64,000 nucleotides of DNA from Riptortus pedestris (GCA_019009955.1 CM032233.1:97504001-97568000), one strand, 5' to 3'; shown: positions 35,523 to 48,197, numbered from the stretch's first letter. Numbers and translations: made by a program. Notes: generated from the sequence alone by a model not told the origin.

Positions 35523-36580
35523 TTAATCAATTGAGGCTGAATGGTAATGGTATTTTTTAGCAGGCTTTACATTGCACAATATTTTGACATTTACCCGTCC
35601 CAGTGTTTAAGATTGATACCCATCTTTGCCATGGATTTGCTAATAATAGAATTATTTGTTCGATAAGGCTTCGCAGTCTTCGATATTTTTATATTTCCCG
35701 TCTCTTATACATGTAATATGGCGAATTTTTATTTCAGGCCTTCCTTTTAACCCCCCTCCCGTTCGAACCTAAAAATTTTAATATAACTTATAATCATGGA
35801 AGAATTAATGCTAATTGACATACCGAGTTTTGTTAAGTTCGGTTCAGCCGTTAGTGCCCGCTAAAGTTTTAACGTATAACTCATTTATACTTAGGTATAC
35901 GACAAAAGTTTATATAACAAAAGTTACTCCAAATAACAAAATAAACAACTTTTGTTATGTTTATATTTGCGGAAAAACCAATAAGAAACGAAATATCGCT
36001 ATTTTTAATTTCAGGCTTCCCGTATAACCCCTACTCCTGCCCGTCCATAGAAATGTTGGTATGGCTTATTATAATGAAGGCCTCACTGCTAATACACATA
36101 CAGAGTTTTATTTAGTTCGGTTGAGTCTTTTTTGGCAAATAATATTGTTGACTCCCGCTATAATTTTAAGCATATAACGCATTTAAACTTCGGTATACGA
36201 CAAAAGTGTATATAACAAAAGTTACTCTGAATAACAAAATAAACAACTTTTGTTATGTGCATATTTACCGAAAAACCAATAGAAAACGAAATATTGCTAT
36301 TTTTAATTTCAGCCTTCCCTTATAACTCCCACTCCTGTTCGTCTCACAGAAAATTAATATAGCCTAAAGTCTAAATTGGATTAGTAGTAATATACATACC
36401 AAGTTTCATAAAATTCCGTTCAGCCGTTTATGCGTGAAAAGGTAACAAACAAACAAACAAACATACACGAAAGAAACAAAATGCAGATATGGTGTCTATG
36501 ACATGTGAAACGAAAAGTTATCGTGAAATTTTCGCGAAAAAAATCAATGTACAGACAGAGGTTACAATTTTATATATATA
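35521..36580 (-). mobile_element. Family A element, copy A5, inverted
   Basis: Reverse orientation: TTGAGGCTGAATGGTAATGG near 35530 to CAGACAGAGGTTACAATTTT near 36550-36570. The terminal hairpin itself is missing at the left, replaced by a (TA)n tract (35462-35520). Confidence 0.8.
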
Positions 36581-37420
36581 CTAGCTAAGGTACCCGGCGA
36601 TGGCCGGGAAATCATTGCTGACTGACTAATGATTGTATTTTTATAGCAAGACTTCAATGTGTACAATTGCACTTCCCTCCACGATGTATTGTTTTTTCAA
36701 AACAGCCAATCCTAAAGTGTAACTTTCAGGGTTAATAGAATAGAAATTTTAGTTTTGAAGAATATATGAAAATGGGTTCCTAATTTATCCCTCACGACTT
36801 TTTGACTCACGGTTTTTGAATAATTCAAACCATAATCATGGGTAGCATTTATCACAATTAAATGTCATCTATAATGAACATATTTCCTGCCAAAAATCAA
36901 ACCAAGCACATATAGTTTTAGCATAGTTTTATACATAAGATTATATTCGTATTAGTAAGCCTCAGTGGAAATCACTTCCCGTCGTGGCAGCATTCCACAG
37001 GAAATAACTAAACTCAATTACCTCCCGTCCATTTCAGCTCTCGCAGGAGCGTTATCATCGTTGTTTTCCTTAGAATATTGATTCAGAATATTATTTTAAT
37101 AATTTATCTCCCTGATGGAACTAAATAATAGATCCCTAAACATAATTTCATTTATGTTCAAAAAGCTAGATGAGGGGAAGAGAGCCCCCCTGCAACCTAG
37201 TAATACTTTAAACATTCATATCGAGTATATATTAAATACCAGAAATGCTCTTATAGTTTATATTCTATTAGAAATAAATAAAAAAGTTATAGGGAAAATA
37301 AATAAATAAATGAGGAGGCGACGGAGATTTATAAGCTCACTAATCCGAATCATACTTGCAAATATCATATAAGACTAAAACATAACATCTTTTGTCATAA
37401 TATCCATTTATTAAAAACAC
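36581..37420 (-). mobile_element. Related element end with CTAGCTAAGGTACCCGG terminus; body unassigned
   Basis: Begins CTAGCTAAGGTACCCGGCGA, then TGGCCGGGAAATC. This is an inverted Helitron-type 3' end with a different hairpin loop from family A. The following ~800 bp do not match A, and the right limit is unclear. Confidence 0.5.
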
Positions 37421-38703
37421 TTAAATAAGCACTAATAAAATTAATGACTCCCGCAATGGATTTAGCGTATATGCCGTGTTAACTTCATTTACGGCAAAAG
37501 TGAATACAACAAAAGATACTTTAAATAACAAAAGTAAACAACTTTTGCTATGTGCACGTTAGCCAAAAAAAAATAGAAAATGAAAATTGCGAATTTTTAT
37601 CTCAGGCCTGTATTATAACCCCCACTCCCGTTTGAACCTAAACATTTTAATATACCTTATAATCATGGAAGAATTAATGCTAATTCGCATACCAAGTTTT
37701 GTTAAATTCGGTTCAATCGTTTGAGCTCAACAAAATTGTTGGCTTCCGCTTTAGATTTTAACGCATATCTCGTTTATGTTATAAAGCAAAAGTGAACATA
37801 ACCAAAGTTACTTTAAATAACAAAATAAACAACTTTTGTCATGTGCATATTTGCAGAAAAAACAGTAGAAAAAGAAATATTGCTATTTTTAATTTCAGGC
37901 CTCCCTTATAGCCCCCACTCCTGCCCATCCCTAGAAATATTGGTATGGCTTATGATAATTAAGGCGTCAGAGATAATACACATACCGAGTTTTATTTAGT
38001 TCGGTGGACTCTTTTGTGCCAAATAATATTCTTGACACCCGCTATAATTTTTAGCGTATAACGCCTTTATAATTCGGTATTCGACGATAGTGTATATAAC
38101 AAAAGTTTCTCTAAATAACAAAATAAACAACTTTTCTTATGTGCATATTTGCCGAAACACCAATAGGAAACGGAATATCACTATTTTTAATTTCAGGCGT
38201 CCCTTATAACCCCCACTCCTGCCCGTCCCTAGAAATGTTTGTATGGCTTATTATAAGGAAGGCGTTAGTACTAATTCACATACCGAGTTTAGTTTAATTC
38301 GGTTGAGTCTTTAGTGCCAAATAAAATTGTGGACTCCCACTTTAGTTTATAGCGTATAACTCATTTATGGTTCCGTATACGGCAAAAGTTACTCTAAATA
38401 ACAAAATAAACAACTTTTGATATGTGCATATTTGCTGAAAAAGCAATAGGAAACGAAATATCGCTATTTTTAATTTCAGGCCTCCCTTATAACCCCCACT
38501 CCTGTTCGTCTTAGAGAATATTAATATAGCCTAAAGTCTAAGTTGGGCTAGTAGTAATATACATACCAAGTTTCATAAAATTCGGTTCAGCCGTTTATGC
38601 GTGAAAAGGTAACAAACAAATAAACAAACAAACAAACAGACACGAAAGAAACAAAATGCAGTTATGGTGTCTATGACATGTGAAACGAAAAGTTACCGAG
38701 AAA
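37421..38703 (-). mobile_element. Family A element, copy A6, inverted and lacking its 3' terminus
   Basis: About four inverted internal units (CAGGCCTCCCTTATAACCCC-type blocks near 37605, 37900, 38205 and 38480), then the inverted 5' region up to about 38703. There it breaks into a plus-oriented A 3' end. Confidence 0.8.
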
Positions 38704-38816
38704 TTTTGCGAAACGGGTAAATGTCAAAATATTGTGCAAAGTAAAGCCTTGCCAAAAATATACCATCACCTTTCAGCCTCAAATGAATTCCCGAGCGAAG
38801 CCGGGTATCTGAGCTA

Positions 38817-38817
<1 letters not shown>
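38704..38817 (+). mobile_element. Orphan family A 3' end fused to inverted A6
   Basis: ACGGGTAAATGTCAAAATATTG through AGCGAAGCCGGGTATCTGAG and CTAG, in plus orientation. It joins directly to the 5' region of the inverted copy A6 inside its CGCGAAA motif. It is therefore a 114-bp 3' end without a body. Confidence 0.8.
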
Positions 38818-38859
<42 letters not shown>

Positions 38860-38860
<1 letters not shown>

Positions 38861-39856
38861 TAGCTGAGATACCCGGCTTCGCTTGGGAATTCATTTGGGG
38901 CTGAATGTTGGTGGTATATTTTTGGCAAGGCTTTACTTTGCACAATATTTTGACATTTACCCGTCCCAGTGTTTAGGGTTAACACTCGTCGTTTATGTGG
39001 ATTTGTTAATAATAAAATTATTTTGTTATGCAAGACTTCACTGTTCTCCATATTGTCATATTTCCCGTTTCCTGTGCATTACGCATAGATTTGAATTATT
39101 AATGAGAAAATATTGACATACATTTGAATTAATTTTTTCATTTGAGGTACCTGGTAGTTCATATTGAAAAGAAGTGTTGAGAAAATTTCTCTAAATAACA
39201 AATTAAACAACTTTTGTTATTTGCATATTTGCCGAAACCCCAATAGGAAATCACTATTTTAATTTCAGGTCACCCTTACAACTCCCACTCCTGCTCGTCC
39301 CTAGAAATAGTATGGCATATTATAAGGAAGGCGTTAGTGCTAATTCAAATACCGAGTTTGGTTTAGTTCGGTTGAGTCTTTTGTGCCAAATAAAATTGTG
39401 GACTCCCTCTATAGTTTTTATGGTTTTTTTTGGCTCCCTCTAACTCATTTATATTTAAGTATACGACGAAAGTGTATATAACAAAAGTTACTCTAAATAA
39501 TAAAATAAATAACTTTTGTTATGTGCATATTTGCCGAAAAACCAATAGGAAACGAAATATCGCTATTTTTAATTTCAGGCCTCCCTTATAACCCCCACTC
39601 CTGTTCATCTCAGAGAATTTTAATATAGCCTAAAGTCTAAGTTGGGTTAGTAGTAATATACATACCAAGTTTCATAAAATTCAGTTCAGCCGTTTATGCG
39701 TGAAAAGGTAACAAACAAACAAACAAACAAATAAACAAACAAACAAACAGACACCAAAGAAACAAATTGCAGTTATGGTGTCTAGGACATGTGAAACGAA
39801 AAGTTATCGTGAAATTTCGCGAAAAAAATCAATGTACAGACAGAGGTTACAATTTT
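38860..39856 (-). mobile_element. Family A element, copy A8, inverted
   Basis: CTAGCTGAGATACCCGGCTT at the left to CAGAGGTTACAATTTT at the right. Complete in inverted orientation, with about two to three internal units. Confidence 0.85.
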
Positions 39857-39880
39857 ATATATATATATAGATATATTTAT

Positions 39881-41192
39881 ATAAGATTGTAACCTCTGTC
39901 TGTACATTGATTTTTTTCGCGAAATTTCACGATAACTTTTCGTTTCACATGTCATAGACACCATAACTGCATTTTGTTTCTTTGGTGTGTGTTTGTTTGT
40001 TTATTTGTTTGTTTGTTTGTTTGTTACCTTTTCACGCATAAACGGCTGAACCGAATTTTATGAAACTTGGTATGTATATTACTACTAACCCAACTTAGAC
40101 TTTAGGCTATATTAATTTTCTCTAAGACGAACAGGAGTGGGGGTTATAAGGGAGGCCTGAAATTAAAAATAGCGATATTTCGTTTCCTATTGTTTTTTCA
40201 GCAAATATTAACATAACAAAAGTTGTTTATTTTGTAATTTAGAGTAACTTTTGTTATATGCACTTTTGACGTATACAGAAGTATAAATGAGTTATACGCT
40301 AAAAACTATAGAGGGAGTCCATAATTTTATTTGGCACAAAAGACTCAACAGAACAAAACCAAACTCGCTATGTGAATTAATACTAACGATTTCCTTATAA
40401 TAATCCATACTAACATTTCTAGGGACGGGCAGGAGTGGGGGTTATAAGGGAGGCCTGAAATTAAAAATAGCGATATTTCGTTTCCTATTGCTTTTTCAGC
40501 AAATATGCACATAACAAAAGTTGTTTATTTTGTTATTTAGAGTAACTTTTGATATATGCACTTTTGCCGTATACGGAAGCATAAATGAGTTATAGGCTAT
40601 AAACTAAAGCGGGAGTCCACAATTTTATTTGGCACAAAAGACTCAACCGAACTAAACCAAACTCGCTATGTGAATTAATACTAACGATGTCCTTATAATA
40701 AGCCATACTAACATTTCTAGGGACGGGCAGGAGTGGGGGTTATAAGGGAGGTCTGAAATTAAAAATAGTGATATTTCGTTTCCTATTGGGGTTTCCGCAA
40801 ATATGTACATAGCAAAAGTTGTTTATTTTGTTATTTAGAGAAACTTGTTTTTTACAATATCGTCGTATACCGAAGAATAAATGCGTTATACGCTAAAAAT
40901 TATAGCGGGAGTCAACAATTTTATTTGGTACAAAAGACTGTGTATTAGCACTAACGCCATCCTTATAATAAGCCATACTAACAATTCTGGGAACGGGCAG
41001 TGTGGGGGTTATAAGGGAGGCCTGAATTTACAAATTTTATTATTAACAAATCCACAGAAACGACGGGCATTAGCCCTAAACGCTGGGACGGGTAAAAGTC
41101 AAAATATTATGCAAAGTAAAGCCTTGACAAAAAAATACCTTCACCATTCAGCCTCAAATCAATTCCCGGGCGAAGCCGGGTATCTGAGCTAG
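39881..41192 (+). mobile_element. Family A element, copy A9
   Basis: Begins AGATTGTAACCTCTGTCTGT and ends CGGGCGAAGCCGGG TATCTGAGCTAG. Four internal units with very similar sequence (for example the GGCACAAAAGACTCAAC block). It lies back to back with inverted copy A8 across a short TA tract. Confidence 0.85.
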
Positions 41193-42539
41193 TATATATA
41201 TAAAATTGTAACCTCTGTCTGTACATTGATTTTTTTCGCGAAATTTCACGATAACTTTTCGTTTCACATGTCATAGACACCATAACTGCATTTTGTTTCT
41301 TTCGTGTCTGTTTGTTTGTTTGTTTGTTTGTTACCTTTTCACGCATAAACGGCTAAACCGAATTTTATGAAACTTGGTATGTATATTACTACTAACCCAA
41401 CTTAGACTTTAGGCTATATTAATATCCTTTGAGACGATCAGGAGTGGGGGTTATAAGAGAAGCCTGAAATTAAAAATAGCGATATTTCGTTTCCTATTGG
41501 TTTTTCGGCAATTATGCACATAGCAAAAGTTGTTTATATTGTTATTTAGAGTAACTTTTGTTGTATACCTTTTTTTCTTATACCGAATTATAAACGAGAT
41601 ATACGCTAAAACCTATAGCGGAAGTGAACAATTTTATTTGGCACAAAAGACTCAACCGAACTAAACCAAACTCGGTATGTGAATTAGCATTAATGCCTTC
41701 CATATAATAAGTCATACTAACATTTCTAGAGACGGGCAGGAGTGGGGGTTATAAGGGAGGCCTGAAATTAAAAATAGTGATATTTCGTTTCCTATTGGTT
41801 TTTCGGAAATTGTGCATATAACAAAAGTTGTTTATTTTGTTATTTAGAGTAACTTTTCTTATATACACTTTCGTCGTATACCGAAGTATAAATGAGTTAT
41901 ACGCTAAACATTATAGCGGGAGTCAACTATTTTATTGGGCGCTAACGATTAAACCGAATTAAAAAAACTCGGTATGTCAATTAGCATTAATCCTTCCATG
42001 ATTATAAGCTATATTAAAATTTTTAGGTTACAACGGGAGTGGGGGTTATAAGGGAGGCCTGAAATAAAAATTTGCGATATTTCATTGTCTATATGTTTTT
42101 CGACAAACATGCACATAACAAAAGTTGTTTACTTTGTTATTTAGATTAACTTTTTTTTTTTTTTATACATTTCTCCAGGAACAATGTGTGGAGCAAGTAA
42201 TTTGCGTAGAAATATTGATATGCTCAACAATTCATTCCAATTTGAACTATGAGGTACCTCACCTGGAAAGATTAATTCAAATCTTTGTTAATATTTTGTC
42301 CTTAATAGTTGAAGTCTATGCATAATGCACAGGAGACTGGAAATATGACAATTTGGAGTACAGTGAAGAAATAAATAAAAAATTAATTTTATTATTAACA
42401 AATGCCAACAACGGGTATTAACCCTAAACACTGGGACGGGTAAATGTCAAATTATTGTGCAAAGTAAAGCCTTGCCAAAAAAATACCATCAGCATTCAGC
42501 CTCAAATGAATTCTCGAGCGAAGCCGGGTATCTGAACTA

Positions 42540-42540
<1 letters not shown>
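41193..42540 (+). mobile_element. Family A element, copy A10
   Basis: Head-to-tail with A9. Ends TTCTCGAGCGAAGCCGGGTA, then TCTGAACTAG. It is followed by a 63-bp (TA)n tract (42541-42603). Confidence 0.85.
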
Positions 42541-42603
<63 letters not shown>

Positions 42604-42605
<2 letters not shown>

Positions 42606-43430
42606 CGGCCGGCCTGTCTCTCGCAATAGAGAGATTGAGTTCCAGGCATGTCTTGTTAAAAATAGCTGGTCGCAGCAGAAAAGGGGGGGGGTTACATAAA
42701 ATAAAAAATAAAATAATAAATGAAGAACACATAAATTTCAAAACATATAATATAAATAATCTTCTTCAATGTATTTTAAAAATGAACAACTTCCTAAAAA
42801 TAAATTAAACAAAACTATAATAATACGTGCACTGGGGCATAGAAAATAAAGGAGCAAAAATATGTACATACAGACTATAAAATAAAGAATAAAAAAAAAG
42901 AGGGGTTAAAAAAAGTTATAGCGAGCGACTGGGAATTGAACCCGTGAGGTTCACAGTGAGAGGCGAGTAGGATACCCACTCAGCTACGCTGACTGCGCGG
43001 AGGAGATGGCGTCACTGGTTTTCTCAAACATCTCTTCAACACTCGTAGAATTTAAACTAAGAATCACCAATAGTACTTCATGGAAAAAGGTTATTTTTTA
43101 CTCACGTAAAACAAACATCATCCGTTCACAGAGGCCGAAAATTTTCCACTAGGGTCTTCTACGTAGGGGGCGCTCGTCCACTTCTACTTTTCGGCATATG
43201 ATGAAAAATCGTGAATTCCTCTTGAAGGAAGAAGACGCCTTGAGCGTCGATGTGCGTGGCACATAAAACAAAAAAGAAGGATTGTTGCCTTGAGCTCCTC
43301 TAGCTGCACGTGGTGCTAATCTACTACTGGCGTAAAGTCAGCTGTTACTCCCGAGCTTGCGCGAAGTCAGGCCGAGTAACCCTTCGCCTAGCTCCCAGTC
43401 ACTCGCAAATGATTTACAAATAGTATACAT
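42604..43430 (-). repeat. GC-richer repeat block with tRNA-like head, shares sequence with 8.75 kb
   Basis: 42.62-42.72 kb (AGCTGGTCGCAGCAGAAAAG, then TACATAAAATAAA) resembles 8.80-8.87 kb. 42.92-42.99 kb is tRNA-like on the minus strand. 43.0-43.42 kb is distinctly GC-richer than its neighbours (GAAGTCAGGCCGAGTAACCC). Together this suggests a tRNA-derived SINE-like unit, but its limits are not established. Confidence 0.5.
42921..42994 (-). other. tRNA-like sequence with A and B boxes (SINE head or tRNA pseudogene)
   Basis: Minus strand: TAGCTGAGTGGG (A box, positions 42986-42975) and GGTTCAATTCC (B box, 42942-42932) at tRNA-like spacing. The acceptor and T stems pair poorly by eye, so a working tRNA is unlikely. 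A polymerase III promoter of a SINE is the better fit. Confidence 0.55.
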
Positions 43431-43538
43431 CAATTTATAATATATGTTAATATGATAATATAGGTTTATAATATAAAGGAACATTATTTACCCCTAAACT
43501 TAAAATTAAAACCGCAAAAATAAACTATGTCGTCCTCG

Positions 43539-43540
<2 letters not shown>

Positions 43541-43602
<62 letters not shown>
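43541..43602. repeat. (TA)n microsatellite
   Basis: TA tract ahead of a truncated family A 5' end. Confidence 0.95.
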
Positions 43603-43606
<4 letters not shown>

Positions 43607-43840
43607 CGTAACCACTGTCTGTACATTGATTTTTTTTTCAAAATTTCTCGATGACTTGTTCGTTTCACATGTCATAGACACCATAACTGCATTTTGTTTC
43701 TTTTGTGTCTGCTTGTTAATTTGCGTAGAATTATTGACATGCTCTACAATTCTTTCCAATATGAACTACTCAGATACGTCAACCTGGAAAAATTAGTTCA
43801 AATCCATGTTAAAATTTTATCCTTAATAATTCAAATCTAT
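43603..43840 (+). mobile_element. Family A fragment, 5' end joined to internal 3' part
   Basis: AAAATCGTAACCACTGTCTG, then ACATTGATTTT, followed after 'TGTGTCTGCTTG' by AATTTGCGTAGAATTATTG and CAATATGAACTAC, the segment normally near the 3' third. It carries a large internal deletion. Confidence 0.7.
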
Positions 43841-43841
43841 G

Positions 43842-43898
<57 letters not shown>

Positions 43899-44062
43899 CA
43901 CACACACACACATATAAAATAATTTTTCGTTTCACATGTCATAGACACCATAACTGCATTTTGTTTCTTTTGTGTCTGTTTGTTTTGTTACCTTTTCACG
44001 CAAAAACGGCTGAACCGAATTTTATGAAACTTGGTATGTATTTTACAACTTACTCTGCTGAG
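43841..44062 (+). mobile_element. (TA)n(CA)n tract and truncated family A 5' end
   Basis: TA repeats to 43888 and CA repeats to about 43912. They are followed by TCACATGTCATAGACACCAT and GGCTGAACCGAATTTTATG, ending in GTATTTTACAAC where A sequence stops. Confidence 0.7.
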
Positions 44063-44364
44063 CCCAGAGAGGTGATACTTCCTTAGTCCTATCAGTTCTG
44101 CCGCTTTCCTGCCGACCTCATATTGGTCTATGTTTACATGTTACTTGATCCTTATACTTTTAGCAAGGTAGTGTTATTCTCAGGAATGTGAATTTGTTTA
44201 ATTATCATAAATAAATAATTTAAAAGGATGAATGCTGGGGAGGTGCACCCAGTTATTACTGATATTTATTAACTCTGCTCTGTTAATAGACGATATACTT
44301 TCCTGAACACTCTATCTATCAATATGAATATAGAGTTTACAATCGAAATTTACAAAAGGGTATT

Positions 44365-44511
44365 TTTAGTAGTGACTATGGCGTACCTAAAGCAGCAGTC
44401 ACCGTTGGGCTTTGTACCGCATCATGGGAAAGGAACTTTTATTCATTCATGGAATGTGAGACAGAATACTTTCTATGATTATGAGTTATATGGTCATCAA
44501 AGTTAATATGC
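44365..44511 (+). repeat. Repeat D, copy at the LINE insertion site
   Basis: CCGCATCATGGGAAAGGAAC, then TTTTATTCATTCATGG matches the poly(A)-tailed copy at 35.05-35.16 kb. The 6.9-kb LINE is inserted at its right edge, within the target duplication AAAGTTAATATGC (44499-44511). Confidence 0.7.
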
Positions 44512-44742
44512 CAGTATCGAGCTAGCCTTTGAACAGTGCAGACGTATTGGGCCACTCTCGGGGATTATCTCGGATTAGCCTGATAGCAGGGAAGTATTAG
44601 CTTTCTCTCTATATAATCTTGCAAGTCAATACTTGCAAACACATTTACCTTCTATTATACCTTTTATTTTTATAATTTCACTGATTCATATTCGTTGCTA
44701 TTCAATAATATAAACTAAATATAATCAAATCTAAGATGTAGA

Positions 44743-45909
44743 ATGGAAGTAGATGTTAACTCAAGCAATAAAAAAAAAAACCCAGACATCAAATCTCTAT
44801 TTAACCTAAAGCTAAAATGGTGCAAAAAATTTATTCTCATGTCCATCAATGACAATGAAAACAATTTTAATAACTACAATCCATTTATGGTTTGTAGATC
44901 TATTAAAGGCTTTGTTCCTAATGCAATAGTAAAATTTTTAAGAAATGGGTCAATACTATTAGAAATCGAAGATGCAAAAGATTTTTTAAATCTTAACAAC
45001 ATAAAAACTTTTGATGGCAGAGACATTAGTTTTACAGCACATAACTCATTAAATTACTCACGTGGAGTCATCTCGTGCTTTGAGCTCTCCAATTGTAACG
45101 ATGAAGAAATTAAAACTGAATTAGAAGTGCAGGGGGTCATTAAGGTACAAAGAATGTTCAAAAATGTTAGGGGCAACAAAACTCCCACAAATTCATGGAT
45201 TCTCACATTTGAAAAATGGGAAATACCTGAATACGTCACATTTGATTTTCTTAAAGTAAAAGTTCGGGCATTTGAGCCATCGCCGATTCAATGTTTTATT
45301 GAAACATTTTGCTAGTTCATGTACAGTTATGAATTGTGGAAAATGTGGCCATACAAAACACGAAGGTCCTTGCACAGAGGACAGAAATGTTTGAATTTTG
45401 GAAAATATGACCACCCTGCGAGGTCCAGAACCTGTACGGAATATTTAAAAGAAAAGGAAATTGAAAAAATAAGGAATCAGAACCGACTAACATATTACCA
45501 AGTCGAAAATGTATATAAACAAAGATTTCCTGTAAGCAATAATACCTGTAATGTTGAGGTTTCATACTCAAAAGTAGCAGCTGCACCATCATCATCTGAT
45601 ACTTTAAATAATAATTTTGAGAAATTAATTAATGTAATTGCTTCCTTGACGGAAAGAATTTCAGTTCTCGAAAATCATATAATTAAAAATAAACACCAAA
45701 TAACTCCTGATACTTCCCCATCTACCTCTTCTAATAAACCAGTTATAAACAATAAGCCCAACCCAACTCCCAATAAATCAAAAAAGGAGTCAAAAGATAA
45801 TGATAACTCAAATTTCAACGATAAATTAAATAAAAGGCCGTATTCTAGCTCTTCGTCGGGGTCCTTTAATTATACTCATAAAGAAAAATTGAAAAAACCT
45901 CATCGATAA
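44743..45909 (+). pseudogene. LINE ORF1 (RNA-binding, zinc knuckles), frameshifted
   Basis: Nucleocapsid-like ORF1. It begins MEVDVNSSNKKKNPDIKSLF. The first part (to 45315) ends within a region FEPSPIQCF, where a zinc-knuckle cluster normally starts. The cysteine-rich stretch (CGKCGHTK.. and a second C..C....H......C) is spread over changed frames at 45300-45430, with a stop near 45395. The C-terminal part (45440-45909) is lysine/serine-rich with a helical segment LTERISVLENHI. It would package element RNA; this copy cannot make it intact. Confidence 0.8.
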
Positions 45910-45996
45910 CGCAACATGTACCTTATCAGTATCGTTCGTATTATAGACTGTAGTAATAAGGTATTCCTCAGTTAAATTTCGCAATAAACCCTAATC

Positions 45997-46695
45997 ATGA
46001 TCTTACAGTGGAACTTAAACGGTATAATATCTCATAGGCTCGATTTAATCAGAAACTATGACATTCAAATCGCTTGCATTCAGGAAACTCGTCTCAATGA
46101 GACTAAATCATTCTCACTTAATGGCTTTACTACATACAGAAGAGACCACCATGAGGGTCTAATCTCCAGTGGTGGAGTATGTATCCTAGTTGCTAATCAT
46201 ATTCCGGTTGTTGAAATCACTCTCAATACCCCCCTCCAAGCAGTTGCCGTACAGGTCCTCTCGAATGATAAGTTTTCTTTATGTTCTCTCTATCTACCAC
46301 CTAACAAACATTTCTCTGAAATGCAATTAAATACCTTACTATCGCAACTCCCACCCCCAGTATATCTCCTAGGCGACTTCAATAGTCACAATACTCTCTG
46401 GTTCTCCTCACAAACTGACCATAGAGGTCGTATAGTTGAGTCCTTTGTTGAATCTTCTCATATGTGTATTCTTAATGAAAACTCCCCAACTCATCTGTGC
46501 GTTGCCAGCGGTAATTATTCATACATAGACCTTTCCCTGATAAGCCCGGGTCTTCTTTCTCGAGCTACATGGCGGGTAGCAGACGACTTATACGGTTCTC
46601 ATCATTACCCCATACTAATCGACCATATAAACAGACAACCCCCACAAGAACAGCACAGCAGGTGGAAATTGAATGAAGCAGATTGGGACAACTAG
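45997..46695 (+). pseudogene. LINE ORF2 part 1: AP endonuclease
   Basis: Begins MILQWNLNGI, a typical LINE endonuclease start. Catalytic motifs seen are the QETRL glutamate, YLLGDFNSHN and the C-terminal SHHYPI. The last is usually SDHxPI, so the catalytic Asp is replaced by His. The frame ends at 46695 and continues one frame over from about 46690 (ADW then QLAQLTYLD), a single frameshift. Confidence 0.85.
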
Positions 46696-48197
46696 CACAG
46701 CTCACTTACCTAGATATAGATAACCTAGATATAAAAACAATTACTGAATCCATCAACACTATTATATCTTCTGCCGAAGCATCTGTCCCAAAAACTAAAC
46801 ATATTAGGAAAAGGGTTATAGTTTCCTGGTGGAATAAAGAGTGCGACGAGACAGTTAAACAACGCAAACGCGCGCTTAGAAAATTCAAGCGTCACCCCTG
46901 CTCTGACCACCTCCAACAATACTTGCAAATACGGGCTAAGGCTAGGCATATACTAAAAAAATCTAAAAAAGAATCCTGGAAGGACTTTCTTTTAAAAATA
47001 AATTATCAAACACCCCCCTCTGAAGTTTGGGCCGCAGTAAGGAAAGTAATGGGGCACTATCGCTCGAGAAACACCATCAACTGTCTTCAAAGTGGTAGAG
47101 AAATGATTACTGGTCCCCGTAACATAGCCAATCACCTAGGACAATACTTTGAATCCGTTTCTTCAAACTCAAATTACACAAATGAATTTTCACTAATCAA
47201 ACAGCAGAAAGAGGTAGAACCCATTGTGCCCTTTATTAATCCCCTTGATCCACTGAATAATCCTATCTCCTATGTACGAGTAGAATACGCGTATGCTCTA
47301 AGAACCCGAAAGGATACTGCTCCTGGCCCAGACAATATTTGTGTGAGCTTCATTAAAAAGTTGTCTTTCGAAAATCAAAATATCATTCTTGCCTACTTAA
47401 ATAAAATTTTCATGTCCGGGGCAATTCCTGACTACTGGACCAAATCAATAGGAATACCAATATTAAAAAAAGATCAACCAAAAGATCAAGCCCAGAGCTA
47501 CCGCATTATATCATTGACGTGTACCCTCTGTAAGTTACTTGAAAAAATTATTTTAAAAAGAATAGAGTGGTATATTGAAAGTAAGGGCTTACAACCGCAG
47601 TGGCAGAGCGGATTTAGGCAGGGCCGTAGTACTAGAGACAATTTAGTTAAACTAGAATGTGATATTCGTGAAGCTTTTGAAGCGAAACACAAAGTGCTGG
47701 CTGTATTTATAGACCTTAAGTGTGCATTTGACACCACCTGGCGTTGGTACATAATCAAATCTTTTAAGAAAATGGGAATTGTAGGGCATATCTTGAAATT
47801 TATAATTAATTTTCTCAATAACCGAACTTTTCAAGTTCGCATAGGTAATACTCTTTCAGAAAATTTTATACAAGAGAATGGGGTTCAGCAAGGAAGCGTT
47901 CTTGCGGCCAGAATGTTCTCTACCGCAATAAACAAATTAGCTAACAAGATAAGACCACCAGCAAATTTATTACTTTTTGCAGACGATGCAGTTGTTTACT
48001 GTAGCGGCCGTTCTCTAGAAGACCTACAGTCAACTCTGCAGGAAAACATTAACGAGCTATACAAGTGGTTAACAAAACATGGATTTACCATATCTATAAA
48101 AAAAAAACTTCTTGCATCTTGTTCTCTTCTAGGAAAGTTAACAACCCCCCTCCCTTGCACATCAACAATGATCCCATTCAATATAGCGATCACGTGA
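46683..48197 (+). pseudogene. LINE ORF2 part 2: reverse transcriptase
   Basis: Linker and RT with motifs in order: KDTAPGPDNI, PDYWTKSIGIPILKKDQ, YRIISLTCTLCKLLEKII, QSGFRQGRSTRDNLV, LAVFIDLKCAFDTTW (first catalytic Asp), NGVQQGSVLAARMFS and LLLFADDAVVY (catalytic FADD). The frame is lost in an A-run near 48100, where the protein continues in the frame of 48065-48607. The motifs themselves are intact. Confidence 0.9.

Noticed and set aside
30692..42540. Regularly spaced repeats that might suggest a CRISPR-like array
   Set aside because: Units are ~300 bp and diverged, lie in both orientations inside eukaryotic transposons, and have no cas genes.
42452..42741. Open frames with Ile-Tyr repeats
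   Set aside because: Produced by the (TA)n tract. The same applies to frames at 43.5, 43.8 and 52.2 kb.
42921..42994. Functional tRNA gene
   Set aside because: A and B boxes are present, but acceptor and T stems do not pair well. It is better read as a SINE head or tRNA pseudogene.
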